Numbered from the stretch's first letter, positions 12,814 through 22,759 are shown. The stretch is DNA of 64,000 nt from an uncultured Draconibacterium sp. (GCF_913063105.1 NZ_CAJXYQ010000018.1:1-64000); one strand, 5' to 3'. The notes: generated by a model not told the origin, from the letters alone. Program-made: numbers and translations.

Positions 12814-15354
12814 CTGACCGGAAAGTAAGGCTTTAAACGAACGATTAAAGTCTTCATTGTAGAGTTTTTTATACAAGCGGATGTAGTGATTATAAACCTC
12901 AAGGGCCAGGCTGTGTTTTCCCTGCTGGTTTAAAATGTAGCATTTTAGCTGCAAGGCCTTTTCATTCATTTGATCGAAGGAAAACAGAACTTCTGCAATT
13001 TCCATCAGTTCATGCTCATTTTTGCGCATATCCAATAATGTGCAAACGTCTTCCAAACGGCCAACAACCTTTCCGGAAATTTCGTCTTTTAACATATCAA
13101 GCCATTCTGCATCCGTGTTTAGTAAAAAATTTCCGCGCTTCAAAATAGTAAGCACTTTTGCAAACTCCACGGGTTGATTGATATCAAAACCAGATTCATT
13201 ATACTTTTTAATAAATTCAATATCACAAAAAACTTCATCGCCATGGTTTATTCTCCAGTAATTACCATCAAACGATATGGTTATATCACCGACGTCTTCC
13301 AGTATTGATCGTAATTTTTTAATATTTACTCCCCGGTTGTTTTTAGCTTTGTGCTCTGCTTTATCCGGCCACAGGTATTCTTGTATTTTTTTTGATGAAA
13401 TGCCCTTGTTCCCGTACAAAGTATTCAGAACAATCAGCAAAAACAGTTCTTTTAAGGTAGGTGAAAATCGGTATGTAATGTCCTTGCCTTTACGATCGAA
13501 AACCTGGAATCCACCAAAAGTATATACACCTCCCTGCATTTTCTCATCAACAAGAGGTGTATCTATCTGCAATTTAACTGCGGGTGTTTTTGGGGCACTT
13601 TTTTTCCGGTTACGTTTTAAAAGAATTAAAACAGTTAGTAATACTGCCAGCACCAGTAGTGCACCACAAAAAAGCAAAAGACTATCAAAAGTATATGCTG
13701 TTTTTTTTGCTTTGGCACGCAAATCAATTTCTGATGGAGGATAGTTTAACGAATAAATATTTACTCGAAACCTTCCATTGGAAAGGCGATGCATAGTAAG
13801 TGCCAATAACTTATTATGGGTAACCCAGTTATACAAATCGGCAAACGATGTTATATCGTAAAAAATATAAGGAATTTTACTTCCTATAAACTTACAATCT
13901 GCTTCAGAAAGTTTGGCTTTTAAAAGTTGTAACGCTGTTTCGTTATTACTGTGCGAAAAACAGAGCGTGTAAAAACAATCGTTCTCTTCATCAACAATCA
14001 ACGAATTTACCGGGGTATAACTTTCACCATCAATTTCGTCAAGCTCCCACTTCTTAATAATACTATCTTGCTCAAAGTTAATTTGGTACAAATCGTAATA
14101 AAATTCCTTTCCCAGAATTTGTTTTCCAGAAGCATTTCCAAGTCCACCAAACAAGTAGAAAGAATTGCTATCGGTCTTACTCTTGCCAAGTGCTGCAAGG
14201 TAACGTGGTTCAAACAATTCGCCTTTAAAGTTTAGCTCTTCCCACCTTTTTGTATCATCGTTTAATTTCCGTATGGTATTGAAATAGGTAAAAAAACCGT
14301 AACCTCCTATGGCTGTAAACGATCCATCTGCAGGATGTAAAAGACTATTGTGGTGCCAATACTTTGGCAGATAAGCCAGTGTATCAAAAGTGTTGTTCCA
14401 CCTTCCTTTTTCTTCGTTAAACTCCGGAGCTAAGCTTTTGTATTTAGAGTAGGAACGCAGGCGGTTATCCTTATCAAAAAATACCTGTTGGGCATCTTCG
14501 TAAAACGGATTTCCTGCCTTATAATTTACCGTGCTTACCTTCCTGGTGTTTAAATTAAAACGGATTAATCCATTTTTGCGTTGTACAAAATAAAAAGTCT
14601 CGTTTTGGCGGTTAAAAGCAACCTGTGGCATCTCGGCAAACTCAAAACTTTTTACACTTTGCCAGTTGTGATGCTGCTCAACCACCCAGGCAGGATTAAT
14701 AATCTCTGCCTTTTTACCATCAACCGAATCTTTAACAGTAAAATCTCCAGTGTAATCAAGCGGCCAAAAGTATTTTAAGTTATTTTGCTCCGAAAACCGG
14801 ATGTTACGCACCGACATTGGAGGCACTTCATCAATCTCGAAACCATAACGATTTACAATTCCAAAGGTCCATTCCAATTCAGATGAAGCAGGCAAATCAA
14901 TTTTATCGCTTACAGTTTTTCCCTCAAAAGTCATGGCAACCTCACCCGAAACAGCATTAAATTCAAGTTTCAACTTGTGCCAACGGTTAACCAGTTCAAT
15001 CTGCTCGCGTGTTAACGCCATTTGCAGATTGGTTTCCTTTTTATCGAGAACAATAAATAGATCGGGAAAACGTCCGTCGATGTTGTAAATTAAATCAAAC
15101 TGATGCCCGCCTTTTTTCTCTTTAAGTTGTAACACATAACCATAACGCTCGTCGAGATCGCGAAACAAGATATCAAATTCGATGGAGAAACTGTTGCTAT
15201 AATTAATGGCTCCTTTGCACGTAAGATCGAGCCCTGTGCGATTTTCGAGGCTAACTTCTTTCGATTTAAAAAACACACCACGATGCTCATTGGCAATACT
15301 TTTACCAATCCATAAAAAAATGAGCAAAGTAAAAATTAGAAGTACGCGCATCAT
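12808..15354 (-). CDS. Membrane-spanning regulator: LamG/kelch sensor, one TM helix, SARP-like winged helix and BTAD-like domain
   Basis: The 848-residue protein has an N-terminal signal helix (1-22), a LamG/concanavalin-like beta domain (about 30-190), and a kelch-like beta-propeller region (about 230-540; repeats such as FTAIGGYGFFTYFN and FYLFGGLGNASG). One strong transmembrane helix follows (about 557-580), then a basic stop-transfer RNRKK. The cytoplasmic part has an OmpR/SARP-type winged helix (about 612-703; NNRGVNIKKLRSILEDVG is recognition-helix-like) and an all-helical BTAD-like domain (705-848). It is transcribed divergently from susC, so it likely senses a glycan in the periplasm and controls the mannan locus. 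It is neither a hybrid two-component system nor an ECF/anti-sigma pair. Domain calls are by pattern only. Confidence 0.8.
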   Translation of the reverse strand: MMRVLLIFTLLIFLWIGKSIANEHRGVFFKSKEVSLENRTGLDLTCKGAINYSNSFSIEFDILFRDLDERYGYVLQLKEKKGGHQFDLIYNIDGRFPDLFIVLDKKETNLQMALTREQIELVNRWHKLKLEFNAVSGEVAMTFEGKTVSDKIDLPASSELEWTFGIVNRYGFEIDEVPPMSVRNIRFSEQNNLKYFWPLDYTGDFTVKDSVDGKKAEIINPAWVVEQHHNWQSVKSFEFAEMPQVAFNRQNETFYFVQRKNGLIRFNLNTRKVSTVNYKAGNPFYEDAQQVFFDKDNRLRSYSKYKSLAPEFNEEKGRWNNTFDTLAYLPKYWHHNSLLHPADGSFTAIGGYGFFTYFNTIRKLNDDTKRWEELNFKGELFEPRYLAALGKSKTDSNSFYLFGGLGNASGKQILGKEFYYDLYQINFEQDSIIKKWELDEIDGESYTPVNSLIVDEENDCFYTLCFSHSNNETALQLLKAKLSEADCKFIGSKIPYIFYDITSFADLYNWVTHNKLLALTMHRLSNGRFRVNIYSLNYPPSEIDLRAKAKKTAYTFDSLLLFCGALLVLAVLLTVLILLKRNRKKSAPKTPAVKLQIDTPLVDEKMQGGVYTFGGFQVFDRKGKDITYRFSPTLKELFLLIVLNTLYGNKGISSKKIQEYLWPDKAEHKAKNNRGVNIKKLRSILEDVGDITISFDGNYWRINHGDEVFCDIEFIKKYNESGFDINQPVEFAKVLTILKRGNFLLNTDAEWLDMLKDEISGKVVGRLEDVCTLLDMRKNEHELMEIAEVLFSFDQMNEKALQLKCYILNQQGKHSLALEVYNHYIRLYKKLYNEDFNRSFKALLSGQL

Positions 15355-15609
15355 CAGTTAGCTAAATGAAACACAAATGTATAATTTTCGCGCTATCGAC
15401 CTACTTAAACCAGCAAGTAAAGTAGTTAAAAGTTGCTTTTTATTGTTAATGTGTAACAATAACACACTGATATTTTTATCCTCATTAGCAGAAAAGGTAT
15501 AAAAACATCCCTACAAACAACTTTTTTTGCTTTTAAAGCCATCAATCTTTAATTTTCTATTAAAAAACACAAACCAATAACTTATTGTACTTATGATACT
15601 TGCAAAATT

Positions 15610-15696
15610 ATTAATCAATAATTAATCAGCATTAACAACAAATTCTGAGACATTAATCGGTAGTTAATCGCAAATAAATCGACAATAGTTAATTTG
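15610..15696 (+). promoter_or_regulatory. susC promoter with 11-bp-phased heptamer direct repeats
   Basis: ATTAATC occurs at 15610, 15621 and 15652, GTTAATC at 15663 and ATAAATC at 15674. Steps are 11, 31, 11 and 11 bp, and the two groups start 42 bp apart, so the copies are close to one helical face. The last copy ends 8 nt before TTAATTTG (15689-15696), one base off the -7 consensus, 37 nt before the susC start codon. Streptomyces SARP regulators bind heptamer repeats at 11-bp spacing just upstream of -10; the divergent gene here encodes a SARP-like DNA-binding domain. The remaining part of the 379-nt gap (15355-15609) shows nothing clear. Confidence 0.6.
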
Positions 15697-15733
15697 GCTC
15701 AAAATTTTGATATTTTAACTTAACACAAATTTT

Positions 15734-18700
15734 ATGGAAAATTGTTTTTTAACGATTAGCCAACTAACTAAAAGGCTATCTATTTCTAAATTTGCTGTTA
15801 CCATGATTTTTCTTTTATCAGGTTTTGCCGTAATGGCACAACAAGGTAAAGTAACAGGCAAAGTAACAGACGAATCCGACGCGCCGCTTCCAGGCGTTAC
15901 TGTAGTTGTAAAAGGTACATCAAACGGAACAACTACAAATTTCGATGGTGAGTACACATTACAAAACGTTAGCGAAGGTGATGTGGTGGTTTTTAGCTTT
16001 ATTGGTATGATTACTCAAGAAGTAGCATTTACCGGACAAGCTACAGCAAACGTAAAGCTTCTTAGCGACACCCAAAATCTTGACGAGGTTGTTGTTACAG
16101 CTTTAGGTATTCAACGCGACAAGAAAACACTAACCTACTCTTCTCAACAAGTTACCGGCGATGAAATTATGAAAGCCAGAGACGTAAACTTCATGAGTGG
16201 GTTAAATGGTAAAACTGCTGGTTTGGAAATCAGGAAAAGTACTTCAGGCGCCGGTGGTTCTACTCGTACCGTATTACGTGGTAGCAAATCAATTCGCCAG
16301 GTAAGCGATCCTCTTTATGTTATCGATGGTATCCCGATGGTTAACAACAAAGGTGGTCAGTCGGGTATGTGGGGTGGTACAGACCAAGGTGATGGTTTGT
16401 CGCAACTTAACCCTGACGATATCGAAAGTATTTCGGTATTAAAAGGAGCAACAGCTGCCGTATTATATGGTAGCGATGGGGCAAATGGTGTTATCATTAT
16501 CAGCACAAAAAAAGGTAAACAAGGAAAAACAAATGTTACCTTCAGCTCGACTGCGACTTTCGAAAACATTATTGAAACACCAGACATGCAGTTCTCTTAT
16601 GGTGGCGAAAACGGGTCGGCAGAAAGCTGGTCGTACACTAAAGGAAATTATGCGAATGGTTATGTTGACGATTTCTTCGAAACAGGTTACAACCTAATCA
16701 ATACCGTTACAGTTAGTGGTGGTAGCGAAAAAATGTCAACTTACTTCTCTTATGGTAACACGGGTTCAGGAGGAGTAGTGCCGAATAATAGTTATCAGAA
16801 AAACAACGTAACATTCAAGCAATCACTTCAGTTATTGGATAACCTGAAAATTACTTCGAATGTAATGTTAACTTCAGAGAAAACTAAAAACAGAGCAACT
16901 GCAGGTTATTACCTTAACCCTATTACCAGTTTATATACTTTCCCAAGGGATTTGGATTTTGCCGATTATAAAGAAAACTACCAGTATTTTAGAGAAGACC
17001 GTAACATGTACTGGCAAAACTGGTTTGTTGAAGGCGACCACTTTACTTCAAATCCATATTGGCTAATCAACAAGCAGCCTAAAGAAGACCTAACAAAACG
17101 TGTTATTGCAAGCTTAGCTCTTGATTACCAAATTAGCGAAAAACTGAAATTTCAAGCTCGCGGAAGTATTGACTACGCCAACAAAAAGTACGAGCAAAAA
17201 TACTATGCAGGCGGTAATAAAGTAAACATCTCACCAAACGGACGTTGGGATTACCAGAAATACGAAGACAAGCAGGTGTATGCTGATGGTATTTTTACCT
17301 ATTCAGACAACTTTGGAGATGTAAGCTTAAATGTAATTGCAGGTGCCACATACCAGGAATCAGAGTTTAGAAATGGAGTTAGTGTAAATAACGGGACTAA
17401 TTCGCTTATTTATCCAAACGAATTTTATTTCCAGAATATTCCTGACAATGTTTCAATCAACTCTACCTACGGAGGAAAAATCATTAAACAAGGTGTATTA
17501 GGAAACGTACAGTTAGGTTACAAAGACATGCTATTCCTGGATCTTTCGGGACGTAACGACTGGTCTTCAACATTGGCCTTAACCGGCAACCAATCTTATT
17601 TCTACCCTTCAGTTGGTGTATCTGGAATTTTAACAGAAATGTTTGAAATGCCTGAGGCAGTTTCATTTGCAAAAGTACGTTTATCAGGTTCTCAGGTAAA
17701 TAACGAAGTTCCCTGGGGCTTAATCCAGGTAAATCACAGTATTAACGCAAGTGGCGGTGTTAGTCGTAACACAGGAAAACCATTTACCGATGCTAAGCCA
17801 GAAGAACTGGTAACACTGGAGTTTGGTACCGACTGGCGTTTATTTGATGGTCGTTTAGGTTTAGACTTTACTTATTATCACATTACAAGTACAAATCAAG
17901 CTTTGTCTCGCCCTCTTAGTGGTGGACAGCAAGACAACTACTATACTTACGAATATTTTAACGCAGGCGAAATTGTAAATAAAGGGGTTGAAGTAGTGCT
18001 TAGTGGAAAACCTGTTGAATCAAAAGATTTCAACTGGAACACCGTATTAAACTTCTCTAAAAATAACAATGAGGTAGTTGAACTTTATCCTGATGATGAA
18101 ACAAAATACATTGACTTAGGATCTTCTGAAGGTTACTATGCACGTGTATTTACAGGAGGTTCAATTGGCGATATCTATGGGTACAAGTTAAAAAGAAATG
18201 AAGCCGGCCAAATCATGTTGGACGACAACGGAAAACCGCTAAGAACTCCTTCTGAAATTACCTACGCAAACAAAGATGAAGCTTACTTAGGAAGTTTGGA
18301 ACCCGATTTCAGCTTAGGTTGGAGTAACAACTTCAATTACAAACAATTTAACCTGAGCTTCCTTATCAATGCAAAAATTGGAGGAAAAGCCTATAGCCAA
18401 ACCGAATCAATTCTCGACGGTTGGGGTGTAAGCCAGCGTACAGCCGATGCGCGCGACCAGGGTTATGTTTCAGTAGATGCTATTCAAGGAACAACTGCTG
18501 TCACCGAATTAGATCCAAAAACGTATTACACAAGTGTAGGCGGTCGTAACGGTGTTTCAGAATTGTATGTTTACGACAGAACCAATATCCGGTTAACGCA
18601 GTTGGCTTTGTCTTATGATCTTGATGTACAAAGAATTGGGTTACCAGTTAAATCAGCTTCCATTGCTTTAGTAGGACAAAACCTGTTCTTCTTCTACAAA

Positions 18701-18817
18701 AAAGCGCCATTCGATCCGGAACTGGGTATGAGTACAGATATGAACTCTCAATCGTTGGATAACTTTAGTGTTCCTGCAACACGTTCTTATGGTTTCAACC
18801 TTAAATTCACCTTCTAA
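15734..18817 (+). CDS. susC: SusC/RagA-family TonB-dependent outer-membrane transporter
   Basis: The 1027-residue protein has a signal peptide ending at AVMAQ, then a CarboxypepD_reg-like domain (about 38-110; GKVTGKVTDESDAPLPGVTV), a TonB-box-like DEVVVTALG, a plug domain (about 130-245) with PLYVIDGIPM and ISVLKGATAAVLYGSDGANG, and a C-terminal beta-barrel ending in NLKFTF with a terminal Phe. It imports oligosaccharides across the outer membrane with the SusD lipoprotein encoded 12 nt downstream. The following GH92/GH47 genes point to alpha-mannosides as cargo. The start at 15734 puts a 30-residue n-region before the hydrophobic core, common in this family. Confidence 0.97.
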   Translation: MENCFLTISQLTKRLSISKFAVTMIFLLSGFAVMAQQGKVTGKVTDESDAPLPGVTVVVKGTSNGTTTNFDGEYTLQNVSEGDVVVFSFIGMITQEVAFTGQATANVKLLSDTQNLDEVVVTALGIQRDKKTLTYSSQQVTGDEIMKARDVNFMSGLNGKTAGLEIRKSTSGAGGSTRTVLRGSKSIRQVSDPLYVIDGIPMVNNKGGQSGMWGGTDQGDGLSQLNPDDIESISVLKGATAAVLYGSDGANGVIIISTKKGKQGKTNVTFSSTATFENIIETPDMQFSYGGENGSAESWSYTKGNYANGYVDDFFETGYNLINTVTVSGGSEKMSTYFSYGNTGSGGVVPNNSYQKNNVTFKQSLQLLDNLKITSNVMLTSEKTKNRATAGYYLNPITSLYTFPRDLDFADYKENYQYFREDRNMYWQNWFVEGDHFTSNPYWLINKQPKEDLTKRVIASLALDYQISEKLKFQARGSIDYANKKYEQKYYAGGNKVNISPNGRWDYQKYEDKQVYADGIFTYSDNFGDVSLNVIAGATYQESEFRNGVSVNNGTNSLIYPNEFYFQNIPDNVSINSTYGGKIIKQGVLGNVQLGYKDMLFLDLSGRNDWSSTLALTGNQSYFYPSVGVSGILTEMFEMPEAVSFAKVRLSGSQVNNEVPWGLIQVNHSINASGGVSRNTGKPFTDAKPEELVTLEFGTDWRLFDGRLGLDFTYYHITSTNQALSRPLSGGQQDNYYTYEYFNAGEIVNKGVEVVLSGKPVESKDFNWNTVLNFSKNNNEVVELYPDDETKYIDLGSSEGYYARVFTGGSIGDIYGYKLKRNEAGQIMLDDNGKPLRTPSEITYANKDEAYLGSLEPDFSLGWSNNFNYKQFNLSFLINAKIGGKAYSQTESILDGWGVSQRTADARDQGYVSVDAIQGTTAVTELDPKTYYTSVGGRNGVSELYVYDRTNIRLTQLALSYDLDVQRIGLPVKSASIALVGQNLFFFYKKAPFDPELGMSTDMNSQSLDNFSVPATRSYGFNLKFTF

Positions 18818-18829
18818 TACTGAAGAATC

Positions 18830-20395
18830 ATGAAAAAATTACTATTTATATTTTTAATAGCATTTTTGGCCAACGCCTGTACCGACAGCTTTGAGGAGGC
18901 CAATGTAAATCCGTACCAGATAACGGATGAATCATTAGAGCAGGATTTTAACCACATTGGGTCATTCTATCCTTCTTTATTGTATAATATTTTTGGACAC
19001 CAAATTGAAGAGAACCTGGTAGCAGAATCCTTCTGCGACTATATGGCTACGCCAACACCGTTTGTAAGCGGTGTTAACAATACAACTTACTACATTCGTT
19101 GGAATACGTATTGGAACAGAGTTTACAATAGCATTATGGCTCCGGCAAGTCAGGTTATCGACATTGCAGATGCCGGTGGTTACGATGTATTTTCGGCCTG
19201 GGCCAAATTAATCCGTATTTTGGGTATGTCTCGCCTTACTACTTACCACGGACCGGTAATTTACTCTACTTACGGACAAGCCGATGCTTCGTACGATAGT
19301 GAAGAGGCACTTTACAATGCATTTTTTGCTGATCTTGATGAAATACAGGCAATTTTTGCTGCCAACAGTGATTACGCAGGTATAAAAACATTCGATGCAA
19401 GCTACAATGGAGACATCACAAAATGGGCAAAATTAGTAAATTCAATGCGTTTGCGTTTAGCCATCCGTATTTCGAAGGTAGCCCCTGCGTTGGCTAAGGC
19501 ACAAGGTGAAAAAGCCATTGCTGATGCTGCAGGTTTGATTACCAGCAACGACGATAACTTTAAAGTATCACTATACGGTAACGACCTTTACCTTTCGTTA
19601 ATTTGTTTTGGATGGAACGACACACGTATGTCGGCAGGAATGGAATCATTCCTTGTTGGTTTAAAAGACCCACGTATCGAAACTTATTTTAATCCTGCCA
19701 CTGATGATGCATTGGTAGTTGATCACCCTGAAGTTCCATACAAAGGAATCCGTAACGGTGCTAAACTAATTGCCAAAGGCGACCATACCGCATGCTCTAC
19801 AATCAACGAGAGTTTCAAAACAATTGAAAAAAGACCATACATCTCGGCAGCTGAAGTTTATTTTGATTTAGCCGAAGCAGCATTACGCGGTTGGACTGGT
19901 GCAGGAAGCGCTGCCGACAACTACGATGCTGGGGTACGTGCTTCGTTTGCAGAATGGGGCGCTGGTGGTGTTGATACATACCTTGCTGATGCAACAAGTA
20001 CACCAATTGATTATAACGACGCTGCGTACGATGGCGACGTGAACGACTTTGTATCACGTTCTACCGTTACTGTTGCATGGGATGAAGCAGCTACGAGCGA
20101 AGAAAAACTGGAAAAAATCATTACTCAGAAATGGATCGCCGGATTCACAAATCCAAACGAGCCCTGGGCTGATTTCCGCAGAACAGGATATCCGAAACTT
20201 CCATTGGTTTACCAAAACGATAGTAACGAAGACTGGGGTGTAATTCCTGCCGATGAATGGATTAAGCGAATGCCATTTGTTGAAAGCGAAAGATCAAATA
20301 ACCCTGATGCTGTAGCAGCCGCTGTTGCCACTATGAGTGGGCCAGATTTAATAAGTACCCGTTTATGGTGGGATACCGGAGAACCGAACTTTTAA
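18830..20395 (+). CDS. susD: SusD/RagB-family glycan-binding lipoprotein
   Basis: The 521-residue protein begins with a lipoprotein signal (MKKLLFIFLIAFLANAC, Cys17). The mature part is helical, with WNTYWNRVYNSIMAPASQVI, WAKLIRILGMSRLTTYHGPVIYS, and the C-terminal block KRPYISAAEVYFDLAEAALRGW. These fit the SusD-like_2 branch (PF12771) more than classical SusD. It would form the lid over the SusC channel at the cell surface and bind the mannan or N-glycan ligand. It follows susC by 12 nt and is separated from the first GH92 by a hairpin. Confidence 0.93.
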   Translation: MKKLLFIFLIAFLANACTDSFEEANVNPYQITDESLEQDFNHIGSFYPSLLYNIFGHQIEENLVAESFCDYMATPTPFVSGVNNTTYYIRWNTYWNRVYNSIMAPASQVIDIADAGGYDVFSAWAKLIRILGMSRLTTYHGPVIYSTYGQADASYDSEEALYNAFFADLDEIQAIFAANSDYAGIKTFDASYNGDITKWAKLVNSMRLRLAIRISKVAPALAKAQGEKAIADAAGLITSNDDNFKVSLYGNDLYLSLICFGWNDTRMSAGMESFLVGLKDPRIETYFNPATDDALVVDHPEVPYKGIRNGAKLIAKGDHTACSTINESFKTIEKRPYISAAEVYFDLAEAALRGWTGAGSAADNYDAGVRASFAEWGAGGVDTYLADATSTPIDYNDAAYDGDVNDFVSRSTVTVAWDEAATSEEKLEKIITQKWIAGFTNPNEPWADFRRTGYPKLPLVYQNDSNEDWGVIPADEWIKRMPFVESERSNNPDAVAAAVATMSGPDLISTRLWWDTGEPNF

Positions 20396-20427
20396 GTCAC
20401 TCGCATAGTCTAGTTTAGATTTAATTT

Positions 20428-20467
20428 ACGGGTTAAGCAACCGGCATTGCCGGTTTGCTTTTCCCGT
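20428..20467 (+). terminator. Strong hairpin between susD and the first GH92 gene
   Basis: ACGGG (20428-20432) pairs with CCCGT (20463-20467), and AAGCAACCGGC (from 20435) pairs with GCCGGTTTGCTT with one bulged T; the loop is only ATT. Short T-runs follow each arm. It lies 35 nt before the GH92 start, with susC-susD upstream, so it is likely a partial terminator or an mRNA-stabilising element that keeps susCD transcripts above the enzymes. Confidence 0.6.
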
Positions 20468-20502
20468 ATTATTCATTATTATTGCATACCTATTTCAACA
20501 AA

Positions 20503-22731
20503 ATGAACCGAATTCTTTTTGCAGCTAATGCATTTTTGGCACTCTTCGTATTCTCGTGCTCTCAAGCACCTGAACCTAAAGATTTTTCAGCTTATGTAGA
20601 CCCATACATCGGCAGCGATTACCATGGCCATGTATTTGTTGGGGCAAACGTTCCGTTCGGAGCCATTCAGCTCGGCCCAAACAATGCAAACGAAACCTGG
20701 GACTGGTGCTCGGGATACCATTATTCCGATTCGGTTTTAATTGGTTTTGCACACACTCACCTAAGTGGAACCGGAATTGGCGATTTGGGCGACCTGTTGT
20801 TTATGCCTGTTTCATCCGATTTTCAGTTTACCGATTCGGTAACAATGCCCTACCCCTGGCAAGCCAAATACACCCACACTAACGAAGAAGTGAGACCCGG
20901 GTATTATAAGATGCACATCAACAAATACAACATAACAAGCGAACTTACAGCAAGCGAACGTGTTGGCTTTCATAAATACGACTATAAGGCAACAGGCAAT
21001 TCAAAACTTATTATCGACCTCTCGTACGGAACCGGCTGGGATGCTCTTACCAAGGCTGAAATAAAACAAATTGATTCCAATAGTATTGAAGGATTGCGTT
21101 ACTCCACCGGTTGGGCCAAAAATCAAAAGCTTTACTTCCACACCCGTTTTTCCAAAGCCATAAAAAACATTTCAACAATTCAACAAAACGACAAAGGAAT
21201 TAACACAGTAATGCTGGAATTTGAAGGTAATGGCGAACTACTTGTTAAAACAGCCATTTCGCCGGTAAGCACCAGCGGCGCAAAAAACAACCTATTAAGC
21301 GAAATCGACCATTGGGACTTTGAAGCAACAAAAGCTGCTGCTCGTGAAAAATGGAACCACGAATTGGGAAAAATAAAAGTTGAAAGTACCAGCTCTGAAA
21401 ATAAAACTACCTTCTACACGGCACTCTACCACACCATGATTGCCCCATCGGTTTTTAACGATGAAAATGGAGATTATCGGGGTGCCGATGGAAAAAACTA
21501 CCCGAATCCCGGTTACAACACCTACACTACCTACTCGCTTTGGGATACCTATCGTGCTGCCCACCCATTATTTACACTAACGCAGCCCGAAAAGGTGAAC
21601 GACATCGTTAATAACCTTCTGGATATTTTCGACGAACAAGGGAAATTACCTGTTTGGCATCTGCACGGAAACGAAACCAATACCATGGTAGGCAATCACG
21701 CCATTCCGGTTATTGTTGATGCATACCTAAAAGGATACAACGGATTTGATGCAGAACGTGCATTTCAAGCCATAAAGTCGACCATGTTAATGGATGAACG
21801 CGGCCTGAACTTTATTAAAGAACGTGGTTATATCCCTGCCGATTCGCTTATTGAATCGGTAGCCATGGCGCTCGAATATGCCATCGACGACTGGGCTGTT
21901 GCAGCCATGGCGAAAAAAATGGGAAAAACAGAAGACTTTAACCATTTTGCAAAAAGGGCAGAATATTACCGGCACTATTTCGATTCATCAACAAATTTTA
22001 TGCGCGGAAAAATGGCTGATGGCAGCTGGCGCACTCCTTTCGATCCTGTACATTCGAAACATCGTGCCGACGATTATTGCGAGGGCAATGCCTGGCAGTA
22101 CACCTGGCTGGTTCCGCATGATATTAACGGATTAATTAACCTGTTTGGCAGCGAAGAAAGCTTTATAAAAAAACTTGACCAGCTCTTCATCAGTGAAGAA
22201 AAGTTACAGGAAGGCGCATCGGTGGATATATCTGGTTTAATTGGCATGTATGCTCATGGTAACGAACCCGGCCACCATGTTCCGTACATGTATGCTTTTG
22301 CGGGCCAACAATGGAAAACGGCCGAGCGCATTAATTTTATTTTAAACGAAATGTATACCGACCAACCTGATGGTTTGTGTGGTAACGAAGACTGTGGCCA
22401 AATGTCGGCGTGGTATGTCTTCTCATCCCTCGGATTTTACCCGGTAAACCCGGCTAATGGCGTTTATGTTTTTGGCAGCCCGCTCTTCGAATCGGCTGAG
22501 ATTGAACTCCCCAACCAACTTACCTTTCAGGTAATGGCAAAAGAGCTCAATAAAACCAACATTTATATTCAATCGGCCACTTTAAACGGACAAGCCTACT
22601 CTAAATCATACATCACCCACGAGGAGTTGATGAAAGGTGGCGTTTTGGAATTTACGATGGGGCCAAAACCAAATTACACATTTGGAGCACCGGCAGAAGA
22701 CCGGCCAAAATCGGGTTACCATCATCGATAA
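20503..22731 (+). CDS. GH92 exo-alpha-mannosidase lipoprotein
   Basis: The ATG at 20503 gives 742 residues with lipobox LFVFSC (Cys19); the frame from 20455 lacks this. It opens YVDPYIGSDYHGHVFVGANVPFG, a GH92 N-terminal signature, and has the conserved AHGNEPGHHVPYMY with E588 at the general-acid position and CGNEDCGQMSAWYVFSSLGF with the Asp/Glu cluster at 628-630. GH92 enzymes are Ca2+-dependent inverting exo-alpha-mannosidases. The canonical Glu suggests a normal glycoside hydrolase, probably for alpha-1,2, -1,3 or -1,6 mannose. It is third in the susC-susD-GH92-GH47-GH92 operon and probably faces the periplasm or cell surface as a lipoprotein. Confidence 0.94.
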   Translation: MNRILFAANAFLALFVFSCSQAPEPKDFSAYVDPYIGSDYHGHVFVGANVPFGAIQLGPNNANETWDWCSGYHYSDSVLIGFAHTHLSGTGIGDLGDLLFMPVSSDFQFTDSVTMPYPWQAKYTHTNEEVRPGYYKMHINKYNITSELTASERVGFHKYDYKATGNSKLIIDLSYGTGWDALTKAEIKQIDSNSIEGLRYSTGWAKNQKLYFHTRFSKAIKNISTIQQNDKGINTVMLEFEGNGELLVKTAISPVSTSGAKNNLLSEIDHWDFEATKAAAREKWNHELGKIKVESTSSENKTTFYTALYHTMIAPSVFNDENGDYRGADGKNYPNPGYNTYTTYSLWDTYRAAHPLFTLTQPEKVNDIVNNLLDIFDEQGKLPVWHLHGNETNTMVGNHAIPVIVDAYLKGYNGFDAERAFQAIKSTMLMDERGLNFIKERGYIPADSLIESVAMALEYAIDDWAVAAMAKKMGKTEDFNHFAKRAEYYRHYFDSSTNFMRGKMADGSWRTPFDPVHSKHRADDYCEGNAWQYTWLVPHDINGLINLFGSEESFIKKLDQLFISEEKLQEGASVDISGLIGMYAHGNEPGHHVPYMYAFAGQQWKTAERINFILNEMYTDQPDGLCGNEDCGQMSAWYVFSSLGFYPVNPANGVYVFGSPLFESAEIELPNQLTFQVMAKELNKTNIYIQSATLNGQAYSKSYITHEELMKGGVLEFTMGPKPNYTFGAPAEDRPKSGYHHR

Positions 22732-22759
22732 AAACACCAACAAAATCAGCTAACTAATT

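Noticed and set aside
13277..13744. 155-residue plus-strand ORF
   Set aside because: Antisense shadow of the membrane regulator, with no family features.
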